A stretch of 64,000 nt of DNA from Terriglobales bacterium (GCA_035487355.1 DATHMF010000115.1:53832-117831), one strand, 5' to 3'; shown: positions 8,738-17,304, counted from the stretch's first letter. The notes: a model not told the origin generated them from the letters alone. Made by a program: numbers and translations.

Positions 8738-8784
8738 CTCTTTTTCTCCTTGAAAGCTCGCTTAAAGGACGCACGCGCCCAGTT

Positions 8785-9687
8785 CTAGGTCGCTATGGTC
8801 TGGTTTGCAGGTCTTGGACGCCGGACGTTATGGGCGAAGCCTAAGGCTTCCAAAAGGCAAATGAAATACCAGCCAAAGTCTACCTGCCACCAGCGCAGTC
8901 CGAAGCGTGCCGACCCGGCGTTGGAGTGGTGGTTGCGGTGCCAATTCTCTCCCCAGGCGATCATTTGCAGCGGGCCCAGCCACCAGACATTCTGGCTGGT
9001 GTCGCCGTCCGTACTGTGGCCTAAGTGAGTGAGGCTATTGACGAAGCACTGCATATGCAACGAGTAGACAAGCCGGATCGCGCCCATCCAGAAGAAGCCT
9101 TGCCATCCCAAAACAGCTCCACACAACAGCGAGACCAGGATGACGGGGACTTCGGCATAAGTCCACATTTTGTAGATTCCCTTGTTGAACTCCGGACACC
9201 AGTACTGAGCATTCGCACGGGGAGACTGATATAACCAGCGCAGGTGTGCCCACCAGAACCCGCCATGCGTGGGACTGGAAATATCTTCGGGCGTATCGGA
9301 CTTGGAATGATGGTGCCGATGGTAGGCGACCCAACTGGCGGGAGCGCCTGAGCCGTTGAACATGGCAAAGAAAATCAACATGTGCTCGATTATTTTGTTC
9401 AACTTAACGGTGCGGTGTGACAGGGTGCGGTGATAACAAACGGTGGTCCCCAGACCACCCAGCCAAGAGAGAATCAACGTCAGCCCGATGACCCGGAGGC
9501 TGGGAAGTGGAAAGAGAATCAACCCAGCAACCGCCAACACATGTATGAGAATCAGATAAAAAAAGATAAACCCTTTGCCTTTTGTTGGCTTCCAGAAGGG
9601 ACGTTCCCACGGATAGCTTTTAACAATCGTTGATTCAATAGTCGCTTGGTTCACAGAAGATTGCACTTCGACGTCAGTAGTTTGCAC
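8785..9687 (-). CDS. Membrane fatty-acid desaturase (acyl-CoA/acyl-lipid delta-9 type)
   Basis: A 300-residue integral membrane di-iron enzyme that inserts a double bond into a fatty-acyl chain, lowering membrane viscosity. All three histidine boxes are present: HRTLSH at about 86-91, HRHHH at 123-127 and HRNHH at 250-254. Hydrophobic segments lie at about 40-80, 100-115 and 175-215. The GTG start at 9687 is supported by AGGAG 7 nt upstream. Two small genes and the RRM gene follow on the same strand, so a cold-adaptation neighbourhood is plausible but inferred. Confidence 0.92.
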   Translation of the reverse strand: MQTTDVEVQSSVNQATIESTIVKSYPWERPFWKPTKGKGFIFFYLILIHVLAVAGLILFPLPSLRVIGLTLILSWLGGLGTTVCYHRTLSHRTVKLNKIIEHMLIFFAMFNGSGAPASWVAYHRHHHSKSDTPEDISSPTHGGFWWAHLRWLYQSPRANAQYWCPEFNKGIYKMWTYAEVPVILVSLLCGAVLGWQGFFWMGAIRLVYSLHMQCFVNSLTHLGHSTDGDTSQNVWWLGPLQMIAWGENWHRNHHSNAGSARFGLRWWQVDFGWYFICLLEALGFAHNVRRPRPANQTIAT

Positions 9688-10124
9688 TGGTCACTCCTAA
9701 ATCGCGGTCTAACGGTGAGAAGCAGCCACCAAACCCGCAATGGTGGCGCACAACTGCTTTGGCAGTATAGTTGCCCTTTTCCAAATAAGCATCTGCCAGT
9801 ACCTCGGTCGGCAACCTGCCTCGCCAAAACTCCCGCTGGCCGCAATCACGGGAACATGCAGGAAACGTTGACGGACAACTTGCCAGGAACTCCCGAAGCC
9901 AGACTTTATACAGAGTGTTCCCCAGTTTCAGTATGGGGTTTTAGAGTTTTGAAAACTGTTCTAAATTGACCATTCCAAGAATGTTCTTAGCTCTTTTCAG
10001 ATTTCGGGTTGGTTAGCACAGGCTATTGATGCCTGCGTAAAGTCGTGCCCTGACACGAGATCCCGCCGAAGAGTATAGCCACGCTGGGAAACGCTTTTAA
10101 CCTCTTACGAACAGTATGGAATTG
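9688..10124. other. Intergenic region upstream of the desaturase
   Basis: 437 bp without a credible gene. It must carry the desaturase promoter. A short imperfect inverted repeat (AGTTTTGAAAACT, near 9943-9955) is the only structure noted and may be chance. Confidence 0.45.
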
Positions 10125-10316
10125 CTAGACTGCTGGAAGCGATTTACCACACTCCAAGCAACATGGTTTTGATCGAGATGTGATCAGCCCGCAAAATGGG
10201 CACATTCTCAGCGATCCGGACCCGGCAATCTTTGGTTTCAGTCTGCGCATCCTGTAGAGCAACAGGATCACGAAGATTGCTATCAGCACACTGGAGGAAA
10301 TAACAATTGAATTCAT
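10125..10316 (-). CDS. Small membrane-anchored zinc-ribbon protein
   Basis: 63 residues. One N-terminal transmembrane helix (IVISSSVLIAIFVILLLY) is followed by a basic patch and a C4 zinc ribbon made of CPFCG and CLECG. The ribbon should face the cytoplasm. The ATG at 10316 has GGAGAAAGG upstream. It is one of several CxxC mini-proteins in this region. The function is unknown. Confidence 0.7.
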   Translation of the reverse strand: MNSIVISSSVLIAIFVILLLYRMRRLKPKIAGSGSLRMCPFCGLITSRSKPCCLECGKSLPAV

Positions 10317-10394
10317 AAAGATGCCCTTTCTCCATTGTGGTTCGCTCTGTACTTGGTCAGCGGGTCGAATCTTGGTGCACTGGTTTTAGGCCAT

Positions 10395-10625
10395 TCAGGA
10401 AGCGTCGCCATTTTTCAACTCCGGTTGTACTTCAGACGACACTTGAATCAGACCTCGGCCGTGGCACTCTTTGCACTTGCGACTGTACATCTGCCCTGTG
10501 CCATCGCAAACAGGGCATGTCTCGACGCGACCCCCAGGTTGTTTTGCCCTCGGGACGAGAGAATATGTCACACCCTCATACGTAATGCCGGTTACTTCAC
10601 TTGTGGTCTCTGATGCTGTCGTCAC
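10395..10625 (-). CDS. Small DnaJ-type zinc-finger protein
   Basis: 76 residues. The core CPVCDGTGQ and CKECHGRGL are two CxxCxGxG knuckles, as in the central zinc finger of DnaJ and in small DksA- or TraR-like helpers. No J-domain is present. The GTG start at 10625 is chosen for the CAGGAG site 5-6 nt upstream. It could be a chaperone accessory or a nucleic-acid-binding mini-protein. Confidence 0.75.
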   Translation of the reverse strand: MTTASETTSEVTGITYEGVTYSLVPRAKQPGGRVETCPVCDGTGQMYSRKCKECHGRGLIQVSSEVQPELKNGDAS

Positions 10626-10704
10626 AACGACTCCTGTATGTAAACGGATCTGCGCCTGTTCTCACGGCGCGCTATCTGGCTAGACCGTTGTCAGCAAACC
10701 AGCC

Positions 10705-11148
10705 CTAAAAAGTGGGGTTTAACAGCCGTTTTGAGGCTTCCTGATAACTCACTTGAAGAGGGGAGTGCGGCAAGTCCGGGAACATGATGCTGCTTTCTCC
10801 ACTTCCGCCGACACAAACATGCATTATGCCCGATTGCATTTCGTCATTGCGCTTTATGAAATGACTGTATTGAATGTCGTTTTGGTCGGTTAAATCCACG
10901 CGAATCAGCGCAGAGGATTTCTCCAGCTCACGTACTTCGAATGTTGTTTGCGTTTGCCGAGTTTCGAGGCCGGCATTGAAGCGCGTATTCAGATCTTCAA
11001 CCGCCGCTTTGATGGCTTCGCAGAGATAGTTAAGGGCCGTAGGGGCTTTTGCAGCTAAACCCTGTTGCTGTGCAGGTCCATTCTCGACATGCTGCAGCCC
11101 CGGTCCGTTCCCGTTGCTGGGTGCATCGACTTTGTTGCCTGAGTTCAT
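10705..11148 (-). CDS. Hypothetical soluble protein
   Basis: 147 residues from the ATG at 11148 (MNSGNKVDAPSNGNG). The first 35 residues are Asn/Gly/Gln-rich and disordered. A compact alpha/beta domain follows (ALNYLCEAIKAAVEDLNTRF, FEVRELEKSSALIRVDLTDQ). A GTG-initiated form to 11196 adds 16 residues; neither start has a good ribosome site. No signal or membrane segment is present, and I do not recognise the family. Confidence 0.6.
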   Translation of the reverse strand: MNSGNKVDAPSNGNGPGLQHVENGPAQQQGLAAKAPTALNYLCEAIKAAVEDLNTRFNAGLETRQTQTTFEVRELEKSSALIRVDLTDQNDIQYSHFIKRNDEMQSGIMHVCVGGSGESSIMFPDLPHSPLQVSYQEASKRLLNPTF

Positions 11149-11268
11149 ATTGGTAAATTCAATGTTAAGCGCTGGGCATGAAAGTGTGCTGCTCACAATT
11201 GCTCAGGTTTTGTTTTCTTCATTTGGGCTTAATGACGGCCAGATCTCGGAGAATCAAACCAGCGGAGT

Positions 11269-11484
11269 TCACGTCGGATCGAAGCCCCAGGCTTCAAGCA
11301 ATTGTTCGGGCACAAACTTGTTGTGCTTGTTGGCCCGCACCCATTCCTTCAGGGCCACAGAATCAACATATTGCTCGGGCGACAGTTTGAAAACTTTGAC
11401 CGTTTGTTCAAACGCACTGGGCATCACAAATGATTCGAACGGCTGCGGGTTACACCAGTTCGGATTTCCACGTCGTTTCGCCAT
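11269..11484 (-). CDS. Small hypothetical protein preceded by a shared 38-bp element
   Basis: 71 residues (MAKRRGNPNWCNPQPFESFV...), basic at the start, then helical and Trp-containing (LKEWVRANKHNKFVPEQLLEAWG). No family is recognised. The upstream 38 bp (11500-11537) are nearly the same as those before the unrelated ABM-like gene at 14576, so both may answer to the same signal. The ribosome site is weak. Confidence 0.65.
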   Translation of the reverse strand: MAKRRGNPNWCNPQPFESFVMPSAFEQTVKVFKLSPEQYVDSVALKEWVRANKHNKFVPEQLLEAWGFDPT

Positions 11485-11499
11485 AGTATGCTCGGTCGT

Positions 11500-11537
11500 C
11501 TAAGAGGGCGAACTTCAGATGGGCTGACTTAGTTCAG
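11500..11537 (-). promoter_or_regulatory. 38-bp conserved upstream element, copy 1
   Basis: Read on the minus strand it starts CTGAACTAAGTCAG, continues CCATCTGAAG and ends CCCTCTTAG. It ends 15 nt before the ATG at 11484. It matches 14509-14546 at 35 of 38 positions. The start contains CTGA...TCAG inverted arms. It may be a promoter with its leader, or an RNA element. Confidence 0.6.
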
Positions 11538-11652
11538 GAAATCTGAAGAGCAGAGGAACAATGTGCTCAACTTTCACCCTAGTCTTCGGCGCTGAGATTG
11601 TCAACCGGACGCCACGAAGATAACTCCTGCATGATCAAGATTGGGGCCGTTG

Positions 11653-12096
11653 TCAATTTCGTTTGGCATACGGTGTGGACTTCTCTTTTGCAAGATTATC
11701 CGTAATTGCTTTTCTCCAAGTGACCGCGTTGGCGCGTTCTTCTTGATTGGGAGGCCCAACTTCGACCATGCCTTTCATAGAACTACCGGCTGCGCGGCGA
11801 CTGAAGCGAAGCTGATTTTGCATGATGTAATCAATACTCTGGGTTAAGGCCTCCGACTGGTAGGAGTTTGCGAAGCTAAAACGAAGATCTTGAGAAGAGT
11901 GCGATGCCTTGATTGAGTAGTTACACACCAGCACCCAGAGCCCGTTCTTCCTCACGAACCACACCTTGAGGCATTCCAGCGACGTGCCTGATATGTCACG
12001 GTATTCAACACGTAGAGTGCAATTTTCATCGTTGGATTTAACCAGCTCATCCCAGGATGACATCATTGCTAGCGCAATGGCCTTTTCGAATTCCAT
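11653..12096 (-). CDS. Hypothetical protein, paralog A of a tandem pair
   Basis: 147 residues starting MEFEKAIALAMMSSWDELVK. It shares the start, the VEY, SLE(C)LKVW and V(L)VC(N/D)YS motifs and the RRAAGSS...(E)RANA signature with the neighbour at 12224. Both are soluble and alpha/beta. The ribosome site AGGAAG precedes the ATG. The family and function are unknown. Confidence 0.7.
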   Translation of the reverse strand: MEFEKAIALAMMSSWDELVKSNDENCTLRVEYRDISGTSLECLKVWFVRKNGLWVLVCNYSIKASHSSQDLRFSFANSYQSEALTQSIDYIMQNQLRFSRRAAGSSMKGMVEVGPPNQEERANAVTWRKAITDNLAKEKSTPYAKRN

Positions 12097-12223
12097 ACTT
12101 CCTGCCTTTCCTGTCTACCACTCGAAGCTCCACCTCAGTACCGGCAACACGGCAGGAGTGAAATCGCGTGCGTGGGCTGGTGCGTGTTCTATTATCTGGA
12201 CCACCCCATTTAGTTTTGTTTGC

Positions 12224-12634
12224 CTATGCGGCCACACGACCGGCCGTCATCGCTGCACTCCAGGCTGCCGCGTTGGCCCGTTCTACGCTATTGGGAAGCG
12301 AAACTTGGACGATACCATTCTCAGAACTGCCTGCCGCCCGGCGGGTGAGTTGACGCTGATGCTCCATGATGAAAGCAAGGTTCCGTGCCAGCATTTCCGA
12401 ATGAAACGAGTTCTCGAAGTGGACCCCGAGAACCGGGAAGGTGCGAGACACGATGGTCGAATAGTCGCACACTAATGTCCAATGCCCGTGCGTTACCGTC
12501 CAGACCTTCAATGATTCAACCAGGTTTCCGGCCACGTTCGGATATTCGATATGTATTGCGCAATCTTCATTTGGCTTGACCATGTCTTCCCAACAAGAAA
12601 TAACCGCTAGTCCAAGCGCCGTTTCAAATTCCAT
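12224..12634 (-). CDS. Hypothetical protein, paralog B of a tandem pair
   Basis: 136 residues starting MEFETALGLAVISCWEDMVK, collinear over its whole length with the protein at 11653. Both contain RRAAGSS followed about 10 residues later by an ERANA block. A good GGAGG site precedes the ATG at 12634. Only 127 bp separate the two genes, so they arose by tandem duplication and have since diverged strongly. The function is unknown. Confidence 0.7.
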   Translation of the reverse strand: MEFETALGLAVISCWEDMVKPNEDCAIHIEYPNVAGNLVESLKVWTVTHGHWTLVCDYSTIVSRTFPVLGVHFENSFHSEMLARNLAFIMEHQRQLTRRAAGSSENGIVQVSLPNSVERANAAAWSAAMTAGRVAA

Positions 12635-12895
12635 ATTGCCTCCCCGGATGCATCAAGTTTCCTTTAACGAACATTGCCGAAAACTTCGCGACGTAACCGG
12701 GACGTAAGCCGTCCTCGTTACAATCCGACATCTCCAGGGTACTCTCAGTGGAAGGTACAGAAATGGTCAAAAGTGAACATTATGGTCGCGCCCATCGGGT
12801 GGATGAAAATCTTCTTGCGCTTCAGGATATCTTTAAACATGTATCGAGGATGCGCTCACGGAGGCTTGTGCAAGGCCGGCTTTTTCAGATAACCA

Positions 12896-13132
12896 TTATT
12901 CCCATTCCACCGGCGGGAACTGGCTTGTGGTATCGGGCCTCATCATGTGTTCTTGCTTATTGCCGCAAGAAACACAAACTACCCCTATTGTTCTAATTTG
13001 AGTTTCTCTTTCAATTTCCTTCTCGCGTACAGCAAGCCAGGCAGTGACAACCGGACCTTTGCACTTCTCACAATGGTGAGCTGAGAGGTGCAGGTACTGT
13101 TTTCTTATCTCAGAGGTATGAGCCAAAATCAT
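12896..13132 (-). CDS. Small zinc-ribbon protein
   Basis: 78 residues with a split C4 motif, CEKCKG at about 21-26 and CVSCGNK at about 53-59, separated by a helix rich in Glu and Arg (AVREKEIERETQIRT). It probably binds one zinc. No signal or membrane segment is present, and the ribosome site is weak. The function is unknown. Confidence 0.65.
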   Translation of the reverse strand: MILAHTSEIRKQYLHLSAHHCEKCKGPVVTAWLAVREKEIERETQIRTIGVVCVSCGNKQEHMMRPDTTSQFPPVEWE

Positions 13133-13307
13133 GCGGTTAGGCTATCGCACCCGCGGATCAATTAACTGTGCAATTTAGAACAGTATCCATTCGCCAGATC
13201 TGGGACTATTCAGCATGCCCAGAAGACCCAAGAAACATAAAAGACGCCCAAAGAAAGTAAAGAAGCAGGTGGTCTATACTGCCCACCCCGCCGCAGGGAC
13301 CAGAAGC

Positions 13308-13961
13308 TCAGTCATGCAGAATGATGTTGAGAAGAGAACTATGCACGTACAACCCGCCGTTATACTGGACAAATCCCAATTTTCTGAACCTGTTCATGAA
13401 GAAGCTCACGCGTGAGCGGGTTGTGCCGACCATTTCGGCAAGAGTTTCCTGGCTTATTTTAGGGACTAACGCCTCCGGTTTTCCTTCCTTCCCAAAACGG
13501 GCAAGCAGCAGCAGAATCCGGGCCAGCCGCTTTTCGCTTGAGTTGAAAAGCTGATCAACCAGATCCGCCTCGAACCGGATATTGCGCGACACCAGGTATG
13601 CCACAAACAAGTCAGAAAATGTGCGTTGTTGGTGGAGCACCTGCATCATCGCCTTCTTTTCAATTCTGACCACGGTGCAATCGGTCATTGTGCTCGCGGT
13701 TGTCATGCGAAGAGGCTGATCTGCAATGCATCCTTCGCCAAAGAAGTCTCCTGCGGCGAGCATCCCGATTGTGGCTTCTTTGCCGCGCGCGGAGACGACC
13801 GTAAGCTTTACCCTGCCTTTTTGCAGATAAAATACGGCGTTCGCGGGCTCACCCTGGGTAAAAATGGGCCGTTTCTTGCGAAATTCCAGGATCCGCCTTC
13901 CACGGCCAATACTGGCGAGAAAAACCTTTGGATCAAATGACGGAACTCGGATTGCGGGCAT
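13308..13961 (-). CDS. Crp/Fnr-family transcription regulator
   Basis: 217 residues. An N-terminal cyclic-nucleotide-binding-type beta roll spans about 25-125 (IFTQGEPANAVFYLQKGRVK, GDFFGEGCI). A long dimer helix follows, then a C-terminal winged helix with recognition region SQETLAEMVGTTRSRVSFFM. There is no N-terminal Cys cluster, so it is not an oxygen-sensing FNR. The effector is unknown. GGAGGGAC precedes the ATG at 13961. It stands alone; targets cannot be seen. Confidence 0.9.
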   Translation of the reverse strand: MPAIRVPSFDPKVFLASIGRGRRILEFRKKRPIFTQGEPANAVFYLQKGRVKLTVVSARGKEATIGMLAAGDFFGEGCIADQPLRMTTASTMTDCTVVRIEKKAMMQVLHQQRTFSDLFVAYLVSRNIRFEADLVDQLFNSSEKRLARILLLLARFGKEGKPEALVPKISQETLAEMVGTTRSRVSFFMNRFRKLGFVQYNGGLYVHSSLLNIILHD

Positions 13962-14140
13962 GTCCCTCCGGTATCTAGATAAACCGTATTTATAGGAATT
14001 TTACGCCCAGCGCCAAGGAATTTGCGTCCGGAACCACTGTTTTCAGTTCAAATGTGAGCATTTGTGAACAGACGGGGCAACCCTGGCTTTCGTAAAATTA
14101 CTCTAGATGCGGGTGCTCTCCGTGAGTACAGGTGGCGCAC

Positions 14141-14326
14141 ATGTTTCGAACAATTCTTGTTATTCTTTTCGTTCTTGGACTTTTGAGCCTCGGCATGAGG
14201 AACTCACTTGGGTATTCAGTTATATCGTGCTTGACCTGGCTTACTATTTCTCTTCCATTTTTACAGTTCGCGGGCAAACAGAAAAAACTGTCGCCAGGTT
14301 GTCGATCCAATGGCGGCTGTATCTGA
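14141..14326 (+). CDS. Possible small membrane protein
   Basis: A 61-codon frame beginning MFRTILVILFVLGLLSLGM with a second hydrophobic stretch (YSVISCLTWLTISLPFLQF), so two membrane helices. AGGTGG lies 6 nt upstream of the ATG. No family is recognised and the frame is short, so it may be spurious. Confidence 0.35.
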   Translation: MFRTILVILFVLGLLSLGMRNSLGYSVISCLTWLTISLPFLQFAGKQKKLSPGCRSNGGCI

Positions 14327-14508
14327 CCTTCTTCTGAATTCGACGTTTGGCGGCATCCATCAGAAATCAATTTTCAGAACCTCTGCCTCTATACAGCAAT
14401 TAGAATAATTCATGCCTGCTGGGTTTTCTTACAGCTATTGACAACGCAGCAAGAATTCAGATAGCATCATCTATGGGGTAAAGCACCTCTTCTCCTCTTT
14501 CAGGTCCT

Positions 14509-14546
14509 CTGAACTAAGTCAGTCCATCTGAAGCTCTCCCTCTTAG
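14509..14546 (+). promoter_or_regulatory. 38-bp conserved upstream element, copy 2
   Basis: Same element as at 11500-11537 on the other strand, with three mismatches. Here it ends 29 nt before the ATG of the ABM-like gene at 14576. Confidence 0.6.
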
Positions 14547-14575
14547 CTAACAACAACCCCTTGAAGGAGGTTGAC

Positions 14576-14956
14576 ATGTTTGCACGCAATATCTCCATCC
14601 ATCTGAAGCCTAATACGCTTGCCGCTTTTACCGAGACTTTTGAGAAAGAAGTAGTCCCTGTGCTGCGCAAGCAGAAAGGCTTTCAGGACGAAATTACATT
14701 CTCCATTCCCGGCGGAGCTGACGTGATTGCGATTAGCCTGTGGGATAACAAAGAAAACGCGGAAAATTACAACCGCACGACCTACCCAGAAGTGCTGAAG
14801 CTGCTGGCAAAAGTAATTGATGGAACGCCCAACGTTCGCATCTCCGAGGTCGTTCACTCGACTTTCCATAAGATCGCTGCCGGAGCAGCACCAAGCCCAG
14901 TTGCAGCGGGTGTAGCAACTGCAGGCGTGGCAAAAGCCAGCGTAGCAGTGGCCTAA
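14576..14956 (+). CDS. ABM-like dimeric alpha/beta-barrel protein
   Basis: 126 residues. The core (about 1-95) matches the antibiotic-biosynthesis-monooxygenase fold: FARNISIHLKPNTLAAFTET, then KGFQDEITF and ISLWDNKENAENY. Ala/Val-rich repeats make up the tail. A strong AAGGAGG site sits 6 nt before the ATG, and a good terminator follows at 14978-15009, so it is a monocistronic, well-translated gene. ABM proteins range from haem-degrading enzymes to quinol monooxygenases; no specific substrate can be assigned. Confidence 0.75.
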   Translation: MFARNISIHLKPNTLAAFTETFEKEVVPVLRKQKGFQDEITFSIPGGADVIAISLWDNKENAENYNRTTYPEVLKLLAKVIDGTPNVRISEVVHSTFHKIAAGAAPSPVAAGVATAGVAKASVAVA

Positions 14957-14977
14957 GGCAGCAAGGTTTTTTCCAAG

Positions 14978-15009
14978 GGGGAGGTTAACTCCATCCTCCC
15001 CGTTTTTTT
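14978..15009 (+). terminator. Rho-independent terminator after the ABM-like gene
   Basis: The stem GGGGAGG (14978-14984) pairs with CCTCCCC (14995-15001) around a 10-nt loop, and seven T residues follow at 15003-15009. Confidence 0.85.
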
Positions 15010-15038
15010 ACGTGCGGAGTCAGAGAATCGAGGTTCTC

Positions 15039-15392
15039 ATGTTGACGGAAATCATGAAGTGGGCTTCTGTTGTGGCCTTGATCGTGGCGGTTTTTTCCTG
15101 GCATTCTTCTGTAGAGTTCAGAATAGCGGTGCAGTTCATCGTATGTGCAGGCGCTGGGCTGGTGTTCGTGCAGGCGATTCGAGAGAGACAACGCTTGTGG
15201 GCCGCCGGGTTTTTCGGAATTGCTGTACTCTTTAACCCCGTCTTACCGGTTGCGTTTTCACGTGGTATTTTTCTCTGGTTGGATGCAGTATGCCTCACCA
15301 TGTTTCTGGTCTCTCTGGCTTTGTTGAAGACGAGCCCGCGACTTTCTGTTGTTTCCATTACCGACTCCGGTCCGCGAAACCAGTCATTGTAA
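15039..15392 (+). CDS. Small four-helix membrane protein
   Basis: 117 residues from the ATG at 15039, with GAGG 6 nt upstream. Four hydrophobic helices are visible (WASVVALIVAVFSW, AVQFIVCAGAGLVFVQAI, LWAAGFFGIAVLFNPVLPVA, WLDAVCLTMFLVSLALL). It resembles small uncharacterised membrane proteins of the DUF6804 kind, recalled from memory and not verified. No catalytic motif is visible. An upstream GTG at 15012 is less likely because it overlaps the terminator region. Confidence 0.65.
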   Translation: MLTEIMKWASVVALIVAVFSWHSSVEFRIAVQFIVCAGAGLVFVQAIRERQRLWAAGFFGIAVLFNPVLPVAFSRGIFLWLDAVCLTMFLVSLALLKTSPRLSVVSITDSGPRNQSL

Positions 15393-15434
15393 AAAACCAA
15401 CTTCAGGAGGGTCGACGATCACTTTACCGAGGCG

Positions 15435-16301
15435 CTAACGTGCGTTCGGTGGAATCGTGTCCACTTCGGACGGTGTGAGCTGAGAGCGATCGCAATAACC
15501 GTATCCTTTGAGACATGCCGCGTAGTTGCGCTGGTGCTCCGCAACAGTCAGTGCATTGGCTTCCAGTTCGGTGAGTCTGGAGTAGTCGCATGACGCTCCA
15601 CCCTTCTTGCAATTCGATAGATTGCGCTGATGTTCAGCCCTGGCTACTGCCGTTGCTTCGGATGAAGTCAGTTTTGAGGGGTCGCAAGAACCCCAATCCT
15701 CCCTGCAATTGGAGAGGTTACGCTGATGTTCGGCGACCGTCACATTCCTGGCTTCCGATAGCGTCAGTTTGGAATGGTCGCAAGATTCTATACCTTCCGT
15801 ACAGTTGGAGAGATTGCGCCGACGGTCGGCGACGGCCACCTCCTTTGTTTCCGCCTGAGTCAGTCTGGAATGATCGCAGGCTTCCCAGCCCTCACTGCAG
15901 TTCGAGATATTACGCTGGTGTTCAGCAACAGCCACATCCTGCGCTTCGGACAGGGTCAACTTGGAGTGATCGCAAGACCCCATACCGTCCATACAGTCGG
16001 AGATGTTATGCCGGTATTCGGCGACAGCTAACGCGTTCGCTTCCGGCTGAGTCAATTTGGAATGGTCGCAAAATCTCTCACTATCCCTGCAGTTGGAGAC
16101 ATCGCGCTGATGCTCGACGAAGGCCACCTCGCTTAGCTCCGACGGAGTCAGTTTAGAGCGATCACACAACCCCAAGGCGCTTTTACAAGCGGAGAGATTC
16201 TGCTCGCGGGCAGACTCGGCCGATTGCCCAACTGCCGGAACCCGCGACAGGCCAAAGCAAACTACCAGAAACCAAAGACATCTTCGGATGCTAATTTTCA
16301 T
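15435..16301 (-). CDS. Exported protein of eight 32-residue Cys-rich repeats
   Basis: 288 residues. After a signal peptide (LWFLVVCFGLSRVPAVGQ) the whole mature protein is eight head-to-tail 32-residue units. The consensus is EHQRNLSNC, then six variable residues, then CDHSKLT, then xSEA and AVA. Each unit has exactly two Cys spaced seven apart, so intra-unit disulfides are likely after export. The Ser-Lys/Arg-Leu-Thr core is nearly invariant, while the residues between the Cys pair vary. No enzyme motif is present. It is probably an extracytoplasmic solenoid for binding. It is convergent with the membrane gene at 15039, 42 bp away. I do not know a named domain for this repeat. Confidence 0.82.
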   Translation of the reverse strand: MKISIRRCLWFLVVCFGLSRVPAVGQSAESAREQNLSACKSALGLCDRSKLTPSELSEVAFVEHQRDVSNCRDSERFCDHSKLTQPEANALAVAEYRHNISDCMDGMGSCDHSKLTLSEAQDVAVAEHQRNISNCSEGWEACDHSRLTQAETKEVAVADRRRNLSNCTEGIESCDHSKLTLSEARNVTVAEHQRNLSNCREDWGSCDPSKLTSSEATAVARAEHQRNLSNCKKGGASCDYSRLTELEANALTVAEHQRNYAACLKGYGYCDRSQLTPSEVDTIPPNAR

Positions 16302-16599
16302 TGTTCGCCGCCTTTCGCAGCTTTGAAGTTCTGTTTAGGATTGGAGTCCAGTTTTTTGCGGGTCACCCAAACGTCAACCTCGCCAGATGTTCAGATGGAT
16401 AGATGGATCCGGGAATCGCTTTCCCCAAAACACCTATGGATTCACGTGTAAATTGGATTGTAAATTCAGAAAGGCAAGCAATCTGCTCAAAACCGCTCAC
16501 ATTTGTTATTGAGCTAACAAGCAACGGCCATCGTTGAGAGAGGCCCCGGGGTTATTGCACGCTTCATAGCAGTTTGCCAACGGCAGATCGCATACCCGA

Positions 16600-16806
16600 T
16601 CACTGATTTTCGGGTTTGCGCGGGTATTTGGCGCATTCATGTTTTTGGAACTCTACGCGCACCTTATCCTGATAGGCTTTTCTGGCCTGTTCTCTGGAAA
16701 TCCTTTCGCCCGCGATCATGGCAAAGCTGACATACACCCACCCGCAATTGTCGCAGGATGGGTCGCGAAAGCTCTTCTCATCTGCCCAGGTTAAGTTTCT
16801 TGCCAT
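16600..16806 (-). CDS. Small zinc-binding-like protein
   Basis: 68 residues with CDNCGW near the start and HECAKY near the end, which could complete a zinc site, around a basic helix (ISREQARKAYQDKVRVEF). GGAGAG lies 7 nt before the ATG at 16806. The function is unknown. Confidence 0.65.
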   Translation of the reverse strand: MARNLTWADEKSFRDPSCDNCGWVYVSFAMIAGERISREQARKAYQDKVRVEFQKHECAKYPRKPENQ

Positions 16807-17304
16807 TGTGGCTCTCCATTGTGGCCTCTTCTTTTTCGCAGTTCATAGGATCACGATTTCAGCCCAGACTTGATAGGTGGTCCGATCTGGCAGAAAGCAG
16901 AAGAAATGGGCGGTAACAGCGCCTTGCTCCCAGCAAATTGCGTGAAACACATCTTCAATTATTTCTTATGACGTTCCCATGACCGCTCTCGGCAGAACGT
17001 CTTGCACGATGACGCCGCCTGTCGATTCAGTTTGCAGAGAGCAGGTGTTCACACTAGTTTACTCTCTTTCGCCTGATTGGAATATGATCAAACCGCCGGC
17101 TTGGTCAACGGCACTGATAAATCCGTGCGCCGACACAACCCTATTTATGAAACAAGCTCTACTCCCTGCTTGATCTGTTTCATTGAGGATACTTCTGTGA
17201 CATAATCAACGGGCTCATACGAGTGCTTCCTAAAGCCCGCTCCTCAGTTTTCTTTTGCGGTCTGGACATATCTACAAAGAATCACTCTATATTGGATTTT
17301 CATT
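16807..17304. other. Intergenic region, no gene recognised
   Basis: 498 bp between divergently read small genes. Short frames here lack ribosome sites and credible protein sequence, and no repeat or terminator is seen. It presumably holds both promoters. Confidence 0.45.

Noticed and set aside
12748..12996. Plus-strand frame with an ATG at 12763 and GGAAGG upstream
   Set aside because: It overlaps the 3' end of the zinc-ribbon gene at 12896 for 100 bp, and its C-terminal part is plainly antisense. Only the first 40 codons look protein-like.
9954..13185. ACTGTTCTAAATTG occurring at about 9954 (plus) and about 13175 (minus)
   Set aside because: A 14-bp match is expected by chance in a window of this size, and only one copy lies upstream of a gene.
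13215..13415. Very basic open frame (MPRRPKKHKRRPKKVKK...) on the plus strand
   Set aside because: Its second half is antisense to the conserved winged helix of the Crp/Fnr gene and it has no ribosome site.
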